Assembly: GCA_024330265.1 (NCBI GenBank)
Contig: JANDLT010000017.1
Location: forward strand, 1 to 64,000
Direction of reading: 5' to 3'
Origin: Pyrinomonadaceae bacterium MAG19_C2-C3
Lineage (GTDB): Bacteria > Acidobacteriota > Blastocatellia > Pyrinomonadales > Pyrinomonadaceae
DNA: 64,000 nt
The translations under genes were made by a program, and so were the position numbers. Position 1 is the stretch's first letter. The number at the start of each line of letters is the position of its first letter. Of this stretch, positions 34,958 through 43,813 are shown piece after piece. The notes beneath the pieces are model-generated. The model was not told the DNA's origin and did no database searches. It saw only the letters and a list, made by a program, of their open reading frames with translations.

Positions 34958-35794
34958 TTCGACTGCGCCGAAGCGACGTTCGCGCCGCCCGTAATCAACG
35001 ATGGCTTCCAACATATCGGCGCGCCGAAAATCGGGAAACAAAGTTTTCGTCACATATAGTTCACTGTACGCGAGTTGCCACAACAGGAAATTCGAGATTC
35101 GCATCTCGCCGCTTGTTCGTATCAACAAATCGAGTTCCGGCAAATCATGCGTATAGAGCGCGGCGGCGATGTCTTGTTCCGTCACTTCTTCCGGGTTCAA
35201 ACCCGCTTCGCAACGCCGCACGATTGCCGCGCGACACGCATCAACGATTTCCGTCCGCCCACCGTAATTAAGCGCGATGCTCAAGGTCATGCCCGTGTTC
35301 GCGTGTGTGCGCCCCGAAGCGTTTTCGATTTCCCGGCGTACACTGTGCGGCAAGGCTTCGAGCCGTCCGATGGCTTGAAAGCGAATGTTTTGATGGTCAA
35401 TCTCGTCGAGTTCCTGCCGCAAATATCGCTTCAACATACGCATCAACGCATCAACTTCAAGACGCGGGCGTTTCCAATTCTCCGTCGAAAACGCATAGAG
35501 CGTCAGCGCACCCAAACCTAATCGCGCTCCCGTATCCACCGCCGCGCGCACGGCTTCGACGCCCGCGCGGTGTCCGGCGATGCGAATCTGCCCGCGCCTC
35601 GCCGCCCAACGCCCGTTGCCGTCCATGATAATCGCAACGTGAGCGGGAAGCCTGTGCCACGCGACGCTTGCCAGTAATGCCGCGTCACGCGAATCCGGTT
35701 CGATTACTTCGGCGAAGTTTGCCAACACGTCGCGGCTCTCATTCTTCGTTTGATTGTGTGGCTGGTTGGTAAGCTGTTTGAGTCGTGCAATCAT
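34877..35794 (-). CDS. uppS: Undecaprenyl diphosphate synthase UppS
   Basis: Condenses eight IPP units with FPP to give the C55 lipid carrier. Core motifs: HVAIIMDGNGRWAARRG, GHRAGVEAVR, TLYAFSTENWKRP, LNYGGRTEI, LDLLIRTSGEMRISNFLLWQ. The start is ATG 35794 (MIARLKQL), giving a longer N-terminus (about 55 residues) than usual; ATG near the core is absent, so part of it is probably real. The last ~25 residues (EGRQGTGDGGRE and beyond) are encoded by a tandem heptamer array and are not part of the family. First gene of the uppS-cdsA-dxr-rseP-ispG set. Confidence 0.95.
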   Translation of the reverse strand: MIARLKQLTNQPHNQTKNESRDVLANFAEVIEPDSRDAALLASVAWHRLPAHVAIIMDGNGRWAARRGQIRIAGHRAGVEAVRAAVDTGARLGLGALTLYAFSTENWKRPRLEVDALMRMLKRYLRQELDEIDHQNIRFQAIGRLEALPHSVRREIENASGRTHANTGMTLSIALNYGGRTEIVDACRAAIVRRCEAGLNPEEVTEQDIAAALYTHDLPELDLLIRTSGEMRISNFLLWQLAYSELYVTKTLFPDFRRADMLEAIVDYGRRERRFGAVESGEGRQGTGDGGRESEVEGQLEPVHV

Positions 35795-35855
35795 GCGGGG
35801 TACTTTATGTCGCAAAGCAGTTTGCGTCAAGTTAAAAACAGCTGGTGAGTGTAAA

Positions 35856-36635
35856 TTATTTTCCCGCCGAATCGTAATGCACTCGAACGAGCGTCAAGCC
35901 GTGCGCGGCGGCGGTTGCTCCTGAAAGCGCGCGGTTGCCCGTGCGTATCGCTTCCTCGACTTGTGCGGTTTCGATTTCGCCGCGCCCGACGGCAAGCAAA
36001 GTCCCGGCGATGGAGCGCACCATGAAACGCAAAAATCCTTCGCCCGATGCCGTGATTTCCACGACGCGCCCGTGCGCTTCGGCGTTCCAGTAATCCCTGA
36101 CTTCCATTTGCGTCACACACCTTACGCGGTCTTCCGTATCCGATTGCGCCGACGAAAACGCCGTCCAATCGTGTCGCCCGATAAAGACATGCGCCGCCTG
36201 CTTCATCCGTTCGACATCGAGCGGACGCATCTCCGTCAAGGCGCGCCCCGCGAGAAACGGCGAAACAAACGCGGCGTTAAAAATTCGATAACGATACGTT
36301 TTCCCGACGGCAGAAAAGCGGGCGTGAAAATCATCCGCAACTTCTTCGACCTCAATCACGCGCACATCAGGCGGCAGGTTTCCATTGAGCGCGGCGCGCA
36401 ACTTATACACGGACAGGGCGCGCTCCATCCGCACACTCGCAACTTGGGCTTCGGCGTGAACGCCCGCATCCGTGCGCCCCGCGCCATAAACCGTGCGCCG
36501 CTCTCCTTCAAGCACCGCGACGGCGCGCTCAAGTTCACCCTGCACCGTGCGCTGTTCGCCCGCGTGTTTATGAAGCTGTACTTGCCAACCACAAAAGGCA
36601 GCACCGTTGTAAGCCAGTGTGAGTCTGTAATTCAT
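35856..36635 (-). CDS. truA: tRNA pseudouridine(38-40) synthase TruA
   Basis: 259 residues from ATG 36635 (MNYRLTLAYNGAAFCGWQ). Catalytic Asp in GAGRTDAGVHAEAQV; FHARFSAVGKTYRYRIFN and GEGFLRFMVRSIAG are conserved. Modifies anticodon-loop uridines. An 18-residue upstream extension is possible but does not match the family and reaches into a repeat. It lies 60 bases before uppS on the same strand. Confidence 0.95.
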   Translation of the reverse strand: MNYRLTLAYNGAAFCGWQVQLHKHAGEQRTVQGELERAVAVLEGERRTVYGAGRTDAGVHAEAQVASVRMERALSVYKLRAALNGNLPPDVRVIEVEEVADDFHARFSAVGKTYRYRIFNAAFVSPFLAGRALTEMRPLDVERMKQAAHVFIGRHDWTAFSSAQSDTEDRVRCVTQMEVRDYWNAEAHGRVVEITASGEGFLRFMVRSIAGTLLAVGRGEIETAQVEEAIRTGNRALSGATAAAHGLTLVRVHYDSAGK

Positions 36636-36684
36636 TGCTGTTTGAAACTTATCCGAAGCCTGTGCAAATAAAAGTCGCTGTGTT

Positions 36685-36884
36685 TTCACCGCGTGAGCGG
36701 TGGCTCGAATTTAGCCGTGCGTTTTAACGCACGGGGGAGGCAGTGACAACATCGTCGTCGCGTCAGCGACGATTGAACCTGACCGGCGTTTTTTCAATCG
36801 TCGCTGCCGCGACGGCGATTTGATTTTGACGTTTTCCGTGCGTTGAAACGCACGGCTAAATTCATCGCATCACTACGCGATGAA
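36685..36884. repeat. BIME-like nested palindrome cluster C
   Basis: Two inverted ~48-bp arms (36685-36734 and 36836-36884) share TTTAGCCGTGCGTTT and ACGCACGG and start/end with small TTCA(C/T)CGCG hairpins. Inside is a second inverted pair around TCGTCGC...GCGACGATTGAA and TTCAATCGTCGC. It resembles REP/BIME elements that RAYT transposases spread. Confidence 0.8.
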
Positions 36885-37264
36885 TTATGCACAGGCTTCA
36901 CTTATCCGTGAAGCCCGTTGAAATTAGTATTGCTTGGCTTTTGGAATTAGCGGCGGATTACGTCTGTAAGATTAAAGCAATAATGCGGCAGCTAAATGCC
37001 GGATTGACACGCAAATCAAAGCTGGCATGTTGTGTCAGACGTTTTGCCATCTGTTTCAGAAGCTGGAAATTGTTTGTCGTACAAGATACTATTCGCGCAC
37101 CTCACACAGCATACAGTTCGTTGTTCATCTTCTGTTTTGAAACTGTTAGATGTCGCCGAATCCGTCACGACACACAACTACCTTCGCTTAAAACATGGGT
37201 CGTGTAAATCGCCTCATACCTCGTCAACACTCTTGTCTCTCAAGTCCTCTCGAAAGGAAAAAAT
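36885..37264. other. Upstream region of the PT-linker protein
   Basis: 380 bases with no convincing gene; the small open frames here have low-complexity, Cys/Arg-rich translations and no ribosome-binding sites. The last 20 bases carry AAAGGA before the next start. Probably promoter and 5' leader. Confidence 0.5.
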
Positions 37265-39409
37265 ATGAAAAAGTCCGCTATATCCCTCTTACTCTTTGCG
37301 TGCGCGATGACTCTCTCCGCCGCGCTCTGGCAAACGCACGCCCTCACAGGCACTCCGGCAAATTGCTTGATGTTTTCAGTTCCGGTCGTGATTCACGACG
37401 CGAACCAAACGCAGTTCAAAACAGAAAATCAATCATTGAGATTTTCCGTCGTCTCCGCTCCCGATTCCGGCGTCGGCGTGTTCAACGATAACGGCAGCAA
37501 CCTTGGCGTCGGTGCTATTGCGAACTTTCCGACGCAAGGCATTTCGTCCTCAACTCGCAACAGCACGACGACCGCGATTTCCTGTACCGATAACCTGTGG
37601 GATGTGAACTTCGTCATCCGAAGAAATTGCAACACGATTGGCGACAAAGTTACGTTCTTCGTGATTAAACCTGACGGCAGCCGTTTGGATGTCGCCAGTT
37701 TCGTCACGGAAAGCGGCGGCGTGCGTTTTACGAATCTCACCTCTGCCGTTTTCGGCATTAACAATCGCGGACTGGGCGCAGGAAGTTTGATAGGAAGCGG
37801 CGCGCTGATTCCGTTTTCGGCAGCTAATGGAAGTCAAACTCCTTTGATAACGGCTTCGATAATGAACCTGCTGCCCAAAGGCGCGTGCAGCCGCTTCGGA
37901 ATCGAAATCGCGCGCGGTGGCAACGAAGGCACAACATCCGTCACCATCGCCGATGTTGTGGCTGACCGCGACATGAACGGACCGACCGCATTAGGACCCA
38001 CCGTGAATGCCGACGGCAGCGTTAACACAGGTGACATCAGACCATACCCGATAGGCTTGACCTGTCCGATCAGTTGTCCTTCCGAATGTCCGATGCCGAC
38101 GCCTTCATGTCCGCCTCCGACACCTAACCCGACACCAACTCCGACACCTAACCCAACTCCAACGCCAACTCCGACACCGCCAAATCAGTTCTGTTTCGAG
38201 GGCATCAACACCGGTGTCAGCGCGAGTGCTACTATCACCAGATTGACGGACAATAGCCTTTGCTTGACCATCACCAACACCTCGACCGGCAGCACGACGG
38301 GCAAGATTACGAGCATCGGCTTTGACCTGCCCACATCTGTTCGCGGATTTAGCTTACAAGATGCGACGAACAGGAATTACCGCTTGGAACAAGATGTTCC
38401 CGGCAATGCCAGCGGCATCAATCGCAACTTTGACTTTGCCCTTCTCACCGGACCGAACTTTAACGGCGGTGGCAATCCCAACAATGGAATCCTTGCCGGA
38501 AGCAGTGCGAGTTTCTGCATTTCGGGTGATTTCAGAGGATTGACCGGACAGCAAATCGCGTCGGGCATCTTCCTTCGCTTCCAAGATGTCAATGCCGGTG
38601 GCGGCAGCGATGTCGCGCAATCGCGCCCGTGTCCTCCGGGCGGCAACCCGACACCAACGCCGACACCTAATCCAACACCGTCACCGACTCCCGTTTGCGT
38701 GACGGACGGCAGCGGCGGCGGTGGCTCGACACAGGTTGGAAGTCTAAGCGTCACGACGCTCCCGAACGGCGACATCAGTGTTCGTCTTGACCAATCGCGT
38801 GCCATTAACGATAACAGCTACGGCGCGAACGCCATCGGTTGGTCAAGAAGTCATACCTTCAGAGACCTTGTTGGCAGCGACAAAGCTCAATTCATTTTCA
38901 GGGACGCGAACGGCAACACCGTGCTTGATTTCTTCCTTGACTATATTTCCCTCCAATCCGGGACGCCATCCGGTTATGAGAGTCTCGGACCCTTCGGCGG
39001 TGATGGTCGCTTCAATTTCGGTAACGCGGCGAACGTGCTGTCATGGAACAGTTCGCTGGCGCGAAACTTGAACGATACGGGCTACTGCTCAAACGGCATC
39101 TGCACAGTCGGTGGCGTCAATCTACTGGTTGATTCACCGCCCGCCGATGCGAACTACAACATCACGAATCCGAGTCTGGCACAATGGAATTTCACCGACT
39201 CATATGAAGTGATTATTAGTCGCGCGGCGTTTGGCAGTGCTGGTTTCGGCAGCGTCTCACTCGGTGAAGTTCACAATTCACCGGCGAAGAGCGGCGACAA
39301 TGCCATCACTCCGACACCATGTCCGGGCGGCGGCGGCAACCCAACCCCGACACCTAACCCGACACCGAAACCGCCGAAAGGTAAGGACGATAAGGACGGT
39401 AAGCATTAA
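37265..39409 (+). CDS. Secreted multidomain protein with Pro-Thr linkers
   Basis: 714 residues. ATG 37265 has AAAGGA 8-9 bases upstream and starts a signal peptide (MKKSAISLLLFACAMTLSAALW). Domain 1 (about 30-265) is beta-rich with paired Cys; a linker of repeated NPTPTP units (about 275-305) follows. Domain 2 (about 308-455, FCFEGINTGVSASATITR...FCISGDFRGLTGQQ) resembles bacterial surface anchor-type modules. A second NPTPTP linker leads to domain 3 (about 475-685), and a third linker to a Lys/Asp-rich tail. No catalytic motif is recognised. It looks like an extracellular modular protein. Directly after the stop, 39406-39493 repeats part of domain 2 in a shifted frame. Confidence 0.85.
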   Translation: MKKSAISLLLFACAMTLSAALWQTHALTGTPANCLMFSVPVVIHDANQTQFKTENQSLRFSVVSAPDSGVGVFNDNGSNLGVGAIANFPTQGISSSTRNSTTTAISCTDNLWDVNFVIRRNCNTIGDKVTFFVIKPDGSRLDVASFVTESGGVRFTNLTSAVFGINNRGLGAGSLIGSGALIPFSAANGSQTPLITASIMNLLPKGACSRFGIEIARGGNEGTTSVTIADVVADRDMNGPTALGPTVNADGSVNTGDIRPYPIGLTCPISCPSECPMPTPSCPPPTPNPTPTPTPNPTPTPTPTPPNQFCFEGINTGVSASATITRLTDNSLCLTITNTSTGSTTGKITSIGFDLPTSVRGFSLQDATNRNYRLEQDVPGNASGINRNFDFALLTGPNFNGGGNPNNGILAGSSASFCISGDFRGLTGQQIASGIFLRFQDVNAGGGSDVAQSRPCPPGGNPTPTPTPNPTPSPTPVCVTDGSGGGGSTQVGSLSVTTLPNGDISVRLDQSRAINDNSYGANAIGWSRSHTFRDLVGSDKAQFIFRDANGNTVLDFFLDYISLQSGTPSGYESLGPFGGDGRFNFGNAANVLSWNSSLARNLNDTGYCSNGICTVGGVNLLVDSPPADANYNITNPSLAQWNFTDSYEVIISRAAFGSAGFGSVSLGEVHNSPAKSGDNAITPTPCPGGGGNPTPTPNPTPKPPKGKDDKDGKH

Positions 39410-39493
39410 CCGCACAGCAAATCGCGGCGGGCATCTCCCCTCGCTTCCAAGATGTTAATAACGGTGTCAGCGATGCCGGGCAATCGCGCCCGC
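39406..39493 (+). pseudogene. Decayed duplicate of a domain-2 segment
   Basis: About 88 bases match 38539-38628 of the preceding gene at high identity (for example CAGCAAATCGCG, CGCTTCCAAGATGT, CAATCGCGCCCG) and would encode LTAQQIAAGISPRFQDVN in a frame shifted against the intact gene. The intact gene's stop TAA overlaps its first bases. It looks like the remains of a tandem module lost by frameshift. Confidence 0.8.
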
Positions 39494-39544
39494 TAAATCC
39501 GCTTCAACAAAATTCGCACGCGCGAACAGAAACCAATCACTTAT

Positions 39545-39581
39545 CACACGAACCACCGCGATGTTTATTCGCGGCGGTTCG
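39545..39581 (-). terminator. pyrE terminator
   Basis: Stem CACGAACC-CCGCGA with complementary TCGCGG-GGTTCGTG and one mismatch; loop of 7 bases. It overlaps the last pyrE codons on one side and may serve both directions. Confidence 0.55.
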
Positions 39582-40197
39582 TGTCGTTTTGTGGATTGAT
39601 TTCCCGGTAAGGTTTGGCACGCGGCTTCTCAACCCGGCTTCCGGGCTTTATCGCTGCTTCCCCACGCCGACACGCCGGACAGTTCGCGGGGTCAAAAACG
39701 GGAACGTCGAGCGTCGCCAGAGCGATGCGGGGGATGCCGACGTCCGCCTTGTTGTTGGAACGGTCAATGATGGATGCCGCCGCGATGACGCACGCGCCGA
39801 ATGCGTTTAGGGCGTGAATGGTTTCGCGTGTCGAGCCGCCGGTGGTTATCACGTCTTCGACGACGAATGTGCGTTCACCTTCGCGCACGGTGAAGCCGCG
39901 ACGTAGAGTCATGACGCCCGCTTCGCGTTCGGTGAAGATGAATCGCGCGTTGAGTGCGCGGGCGACTTCATGCCCGATGATGATGCCGCCGATGGCGGGG
40001 GCGGCGACGGTTTCGATTCCGGCATCGCGGTAATGCTCCGCGATAGCCTGACCCAGCGCAGCGGCTTCGTGTGGATACTGAAGCACGCGGGCGCATTGCA
40101 GATAGTGCGTGCTGTGCAAGCCACTCGTCAGTTGAAAATGTCCTTCGAGCAGTGCTTCCGTGCGCCGGAAGCGTTCGAGAATTTCGTGATTGTTCAT
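39565..40197 (-). CDS. pyrE: Orotate phosphoribosyltransferase
   Basis: De novo pyrimidine synthesis, makes OMP from orotate and PRPP. About 210 residues from ATG 40197 (MNNHEILERFRRTEALLEGHF). HFQLTSGLHSTHYLQCARVL, AAPAIGGIIIGHEVARAL and the PRPP motif FVVEDVITTGGSTRE are intact. CPACRRGE near the C-terminus is common in this subgroup. The final basic tail is longer than usual. Divergent from the exonuclease gene, 80 bases apart. Confidence 0.95.
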   Translation of the reverse strand: MNNHEILERFRRTEALLEGHFQLTSGLHSTHYLQCARVLQYPHEAAALGQAIAEHYRDAGIETVAAPAIGGIIIGHEVARALNARFIFTEREAGVMTLRRGFTVREGERTFVVEDVITTGGSTRETIHALNAFGACVIAAASIIDRSNNKADVGIPRIALATLDVPVFDPANCPACRRGEAAIKPGSRVEKPRAKPYREINPQNDTNRRE

Positions 40198-40277
40198 GGT
40201 CGTTCGGAGTTTGATTATGACTATGTGATTGTGACGGACATGCGAGGTCAAACCTCGCGTGTTAAAATGCGTTCCTG

Positions 40278-41126
40278 ATGTTGATTAACCAAACCACGCA
40301 CTCCGCGCCCGTCGAACGCGCACCGCACAAGTTTTCCAATCTCGTTTCCGATTCCGCTCTCGTTGATGATGCCGTGCGTTTGTTGCGCGCGAACGGCAAG
40401 CGCATGACGGCGATTGAACTTGCCGACCGCGTGTTACAAATTGCGATTGACGATGCGGAAGTCGCCAGCCTGTTCATCGCCGAACTCGTGGGCGACGATG
40501 CGCGTTTTCAACCGCACGCCGACGGGACAATCGAACTCATTGATGTTGATGTCAACTGGACGACGCTCGATGCGACCGATTTCGTCGTCGTTGATGTCGA
40601 GACGACGGGAGCGCGCACGCCGGAGTGTCGCGTCACGGAAGTCGGGGCGTATCGCGTGCGCGAAGGGCGCATCGTCGGTGAATTTGCGACGCTCATCAAT
40701 CCCGAACAAGCGATTCCGCCGTTCATACAATCCTTGACCGGAATTACCGACGCGATGGTCGCGCGCGCCCCGACGTTCGGACAAGTCGCGGCGGAATGGC
40801 TCGCATTTGCCGACCGCGCAGTGTTGGTCGCGCACAACGCCCCGTTCGACGTGCGCTTTTTGAATGCGGAAGTGGGGCGCGTATTTCCGAATCGGCGGAT
40901 GATAAATCCGCATCTCTGCACCGTCTCACTCGCCCGCCGCCTCGTTCCCGGTCTTATAAATTATCGCTTGCATACGGTCGCGGAACACTTCTCCATCTCC
41001 ATCACTAATCGCCACCGCGCCGCCGGAGACGCGCACGCGACCGCGCAAATCTTTTTACATTTCCTCGCCCGTCTGCGCGACCACAACATCACGACGCTTG
41101 GCGATGCGCGCATTATGCGTTGCTAA
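40278..41126 (+). CDS. DnaQ-like 3'-5' exonuclease with N-terminal helical domain
   Basis: 282 residues. Residues about 25-90 look like a small winged-helix region (ALVDDAVRLLRANGKRMTAIELADRVL). The exonuclease domain follows with Exo I VVVDVETTGART, Exo II LVAHNAPFDVRFLN and Exo III HRAAGDAHATAQIF (DEDDh type). It resembles the epsilon-like proofreading exonucleases; the housekeeping DnaQ role cannot be told apart from a repair role by sequence alone. ATG 40278 is the first start after a short divergent gap with pyrE. Confidence 0.9.
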   Translation: MLINQTTHSAPVERAPHKFSNLVSDSALVDDAVRLLRANGKRMTAIELADRVLQIAIDDAEVASLFIAELVGDDARFQPHADGTIELIDVDVNWTTLDATDFVVVDVETTGARTPECRVTEVGAYRVREGRIVGEFATLINPEQAIPPFIQSLTGITDAMVARAPTFGQVAAEWLAFADRAVLVAHNAPFDVRFLNAEVGRVFPNRRMINPHLCTVSLARRLVPGLINYRLHTVAEHFSISITNRHRAAGDAHATAQIFLHFLARLRDHNITTLGDARIMRC

Positions 41127-41160
41127 TAAATCATCATGGCGAAGCGTCATCAGTGAAGTG

Positions 41161-41772
41161 TTATGAGCGAATCGCTCCTTCTTCTTTTTTGTTCTTCAAC
41201 AAGTTCTTCATCACAAAAAAACCTATCAACATCACCGCGACGCCCAAACCTATGAACGGATAATATCGCGCGAGGATTGCGCCCGCTTGCGCTCCGTATC
41301 GCACGGCGAATAAGCCTTCGACGGTAAAGCGAAAGAAGCGACCGAGACAGACGGCAACGGCGAAGCGCACGACGTTAAAGCGAAACACGCCCGCCGAAAC
41401 GACGAACAACTTGAACGGAAACGGCGGCGGAAGCACGCTTGCGACCAACACGGAAAGCAAGTCGTAGCGTTCGATGAGCGAGCGGACGCGGGCTTGTTTC
41501 TCATCGGAAAAACGGGCGAGGGCGCGGCTGCCCGCCTTTTGTGAGATGTAATAAAGGATAATGCAACCGATGGTCGAGCCGAGCGTCGCGGCGACCGCGT
41601 AGAACAACATGCGCGACGGGTTCGCGGTTGAAAGCAGAATCATCACCGCGTCCGCCCCACCGGGAAGCGGCACGAATGCCGAATCGAGCAAGGCAACCGC
41701 GAACAACCCGAACGCTCCAAAGGACATAAGCCACGTCACGACCTCATTCAAAAACCGCGCAATCTTTTTCAC
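41161..41772 (-). CDS. VTT-domain (YqaA/DedA-like) membrane protein
   Basis: 203 residues with about five hydrophobic segments. Core: GGADAVMILLSTANPSRMLFYAVAATLGSTIGCIILYYI, then VLPPPFPFKLFVVSAGVFRF, the pattern of SNARE-associated/VTT proteins, thought to move or flip lipids. Its ATG overlaps the stop of the upstream paralogue by four bases (41769-41772), so the two are translated together. Confidence 0.88.
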   Translation of the reverse strand: MKKIARFLNEVVTWLMSFGAFGLFAVALLDSAFVPLPGGADAVMILLSTANPSRMLFYAVAATLGSTIGCIILYYISQKAGSRALARFSDEKQARVRSLIERYDLLSVLVASVLPPPFPFKLFVVSAGVFRFNVVRFAVAVCLGRFFRFTVEGLFAVRYGAQAGAILARYYPFIGLGVAVMLIGFFVMKNLLKNKKEEGAIRS

Positions 41773-42509
41773 TCGCCGTCCGACCCTTCGTTTCTCTTGG
41801 CGTCCGCCGTTGAATCAGCGACATTCGATGTTGCCGTCATCGTCGCTTCCGTTGTGTCGTTCATCTTCACGTCATTCGTTGTCAAGGCGTCAATGCGTGT
41901 GGCGCGAAAGCGTTTCCAGACAAGATAAATAAGAAGCCCGCCGAGTCCTGCCACCACTGTATAAGCGACGATAAGAAAGCCGTCGTCCTTCAACCAACCG
42001 ATGACCTGTGCGCCGTAATAAACCGCGAGCGCGCCTTCGACGAAGTAACGCACGGAGCGCGCAATCATAATCGTCGTGACGAATCGCCAGCGCGGATATT
42101 CGAGCGCGCCCGCCGTGGCGACGAAAATCTTAAACGGCATCGGCGGCGGCAAGAGTGCGGGAATCGCTAAAGTCAAAATCCCATAGCGCGAGTATGCGTG
42201 TTCGACCCGCGCGATATGTTCCGCCTTGAAGCGACGACGCAACACGGCTTGCCCGCCGCGCCGCATAATCGAATACAACAATAAACAACCGAGAACCGAG
42301 CCGAGCGCGGCGAACAAAGGAAAATAGAAAACCGCTTCATGGTCGCTGATACAGCGCATGATGACGAGGTAATCATTGATTTCAGGTAATGAAAGAAGAC
42401 TTGAATCAAGCGCGCCGATAACCACCATCGCGGGGGCGGCGACATAGACGGGAACGGTTGTGATGTGGAGTTGAAGCCACCCGAAGAGACGTTGAAACCA
42501 ATCGAACAT
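41769..42509 (-). CDS. VTT-domain (YqaA/DedA-like) membrane protein, paralogue
   Basis: 246 residues, paralogue of the downstream gene: GALDSSLLSLPEINDYLVIM, LFAALGSVLGCLLLYSI, ALLPPPMPFKIFVATAGAL, FVEGALAVYYGAQVI. The C-terminal 45 residues are cytoplasmic, rich in Thr/Asp/Asn. The pair may form a heteromer in the inner membrane; lipid substrate unknown. Confidence 0.88.
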   Translation of the reverse strand: MFDWFQRLFGWLQLHITTVPVYVAAPAMVVIGALDSSLLSLPEINDYLVIMRCISDHEAVFYFPLFAALGSVLGCLLLYSIMRRGGQAVLRRRFKAEHIARVEHAYSRYGILTLAIPALLPPPMPFKIFVATAGALEYPRWRFVTTIMIARSVRYFVEGALAVYYGAQVIGWLKDDGFLIVAYTVVAGLGGLLIYLVWKRFRATRIDALTTNDVKMNDTTEATMTATSNVADSTADAKRNEGSDGE

Positions 42510-42578
42510 GCGAGGGGAGTCTAAAGCGGCGGGCGGTGAGTGGCAAGTGAGGAAGCAGATGAAGTTTAGTTTGTAGCT

Positions 42579-42875
42579 TTAACTTCTCGGCTTATTCTCG
42601 TGTTTCTTGAACGCTCTTTCATTTAAGAACCAAATCCACAATCCCATACACAAACCGAACACGACACCGTTGATTACTCTCAACTCGAAATACATCTCGC
42701 TTTCAACTATCCTTCGCGCCCAAGAGAAATTGAAGACGAAGGCAGCTATATTTTCATATAGAAATACGAGCAGCGCGAACCCTCCGCCCATCCTGAGAAT
42801 CCCTTCGATGAAGACGTAACGCGCAAAGCCTTTGGCTCTGACCCTTGCCCATTTCTCTTTCGCTTCAGGCTTCAT
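42579..42875 (-). CDS. Small two-span membrane protein
   Basis: 98 residues with two hydrophobic segments (GGGFALLVFLYENIAAFVFNF and VVFGLCMGLWIWFL), charged ends and no recognised family. Start ATG 42875. It lies 11 bases after the putative outer-membrane protein on the same strand, so co-transcription is likely. Confidence 0.75.
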   Translation of the reverse strand: MKPEAKEKWARVRAKGFARYVFIEGILRMGGGFALLVFLYENIAAFVFNFSWARRIVESEMYFELRVINGVVFGLCMGLWIWFLNERAFKKHENKPRS

Positions 42876-42885
42876 AATTAAGCAC

Positions 42886-43797
42886 TTATCGCGCGGGCGC
42901 GAACACGCTGGGCGTGTCGTAAGTGACGCCGAAGGTGATGCCGGAGCGCGGGCTGAAATCCGATAATCCGAGAATACCTGCGGCGTCGAAGCGCAAACCG
43001 GTCGTCGTCTTGAACTGCACGCCGAGACGGGCTTCGGATTGTGATTCAGTTCCTAAAGGCGCGCGACCGGAACGTGTGTTGGCGCGTCCGTTGACTTCGC
43101 CCGCGAGGTTGATGCGTTCGTTGACGCGATAGATTCCGGCGAGTCCGTAGAGAAACACATCGTTCTGCGTAAAGGCTTCGGTCGGTGCGGGCAGAATGCC
43201 GATACCAAAATTGCCGAACGTATTAAGCCTGCCGTCTCTGCCGAAGCGTTTGCCGACAAGCACCGTGCCGAAAATGTTGTTTTGATTTGTGCCGATGCCG
43301 CGCGCCTGATTCGAGTTGGGAAGTTGCACGCCGAAGCGGAAACCGAGCGACGGGCTGCGTCGGGTTTCATTGCGGAGTTTGATTTTCGTGGCAATGGTAA
43401 AGTCGCCCGTGTCGTTCGTCGAGTTGTTAAGATTGCCGTTGAAATCGAGCGGAATCGGTGACGGAACGGTGCGCGTGTTGATGCTCAAAAAGTTTTGCGC
43501 GACGCCTTCGATTTGCAGTTCGACGTTCGGGGCAAGTCCGATGTTGACGCCGATGACGCCGATGCGTGTTTGGTCGCCCGTCAAACCGGAGAGCGGAAAC
43601 TTGGCGTTTTGCAAGAAATCTATTCCCGCTTCGATACGCAAACTGCCGGGCGCGATGATGTCAACGTCTTCCGTGATAAGCGGACGTTGTTGGGCATTCG
43701 CACACACGACGCAAAAGAGCAACGCGACGCAAGAGCATACAAGGAACGACACGCGGCGGAGGGCGAGAGACAACACTTCAAGTGATTTAGCTTGCAT
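42886..43797 (-). CDS. Putative outer-membrane beta-barrel (MetA-like transporter family)
   Basis: 303 residues. Signal peptide ends VCANAQ. Alternating hydrophobic strands throughout, for example LRIEAGIDFLQNAKFPL, VELQIEGVAQNF, FTIATKIKLRNE, PSLGFRFGVQLPNS, LNTFGNFGIGI, ARLGVQFKTTTGLRFDAAGIL, typical of the phenol-degradation MetA-like/transporter barrels. No catalytic motif. The protein lies upstream of a small membrane protein. Substrate not known. Confidence 0.8.
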   Translation of the reverse strand: MQAKSLEVLSLALRRVSFLVCSCVALLFCVVCANAQQRPLITEDVDIIAPGSLRIEAGIDFLQNAKFPLSGLTGDQTRIGVIGVNIGLAPNVELQIEGVAQNFLSINTRTVPSPIPLDFNGNLNNSTNDTGDFTIATKIKLRNETRRSPSLGFRFGVQLPNSNQARGIGTNQNNIFGTVLVGKRFGRDGRLNTFGNFGIGILPAPTEAFTQNDVFLYGLAGIYRVNERINLAGEVNGRANTRSGRAPLGTESQSEARLGVQFKTTTGLRFDAAGILGLSDFSPRSGITFGVTYDTPSVFAPAR

Positions 43798-43813
43798 AAA
43801 AGTTGTAACTGTT

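Noticed and set aside
36887-37207. Open frame of 106 residues upstream of the PT-linker gene
   Set aside because: Cys/Arg/His-rich translation without a known fold, no ribosome-binding site, and position in the leader of the next gene.
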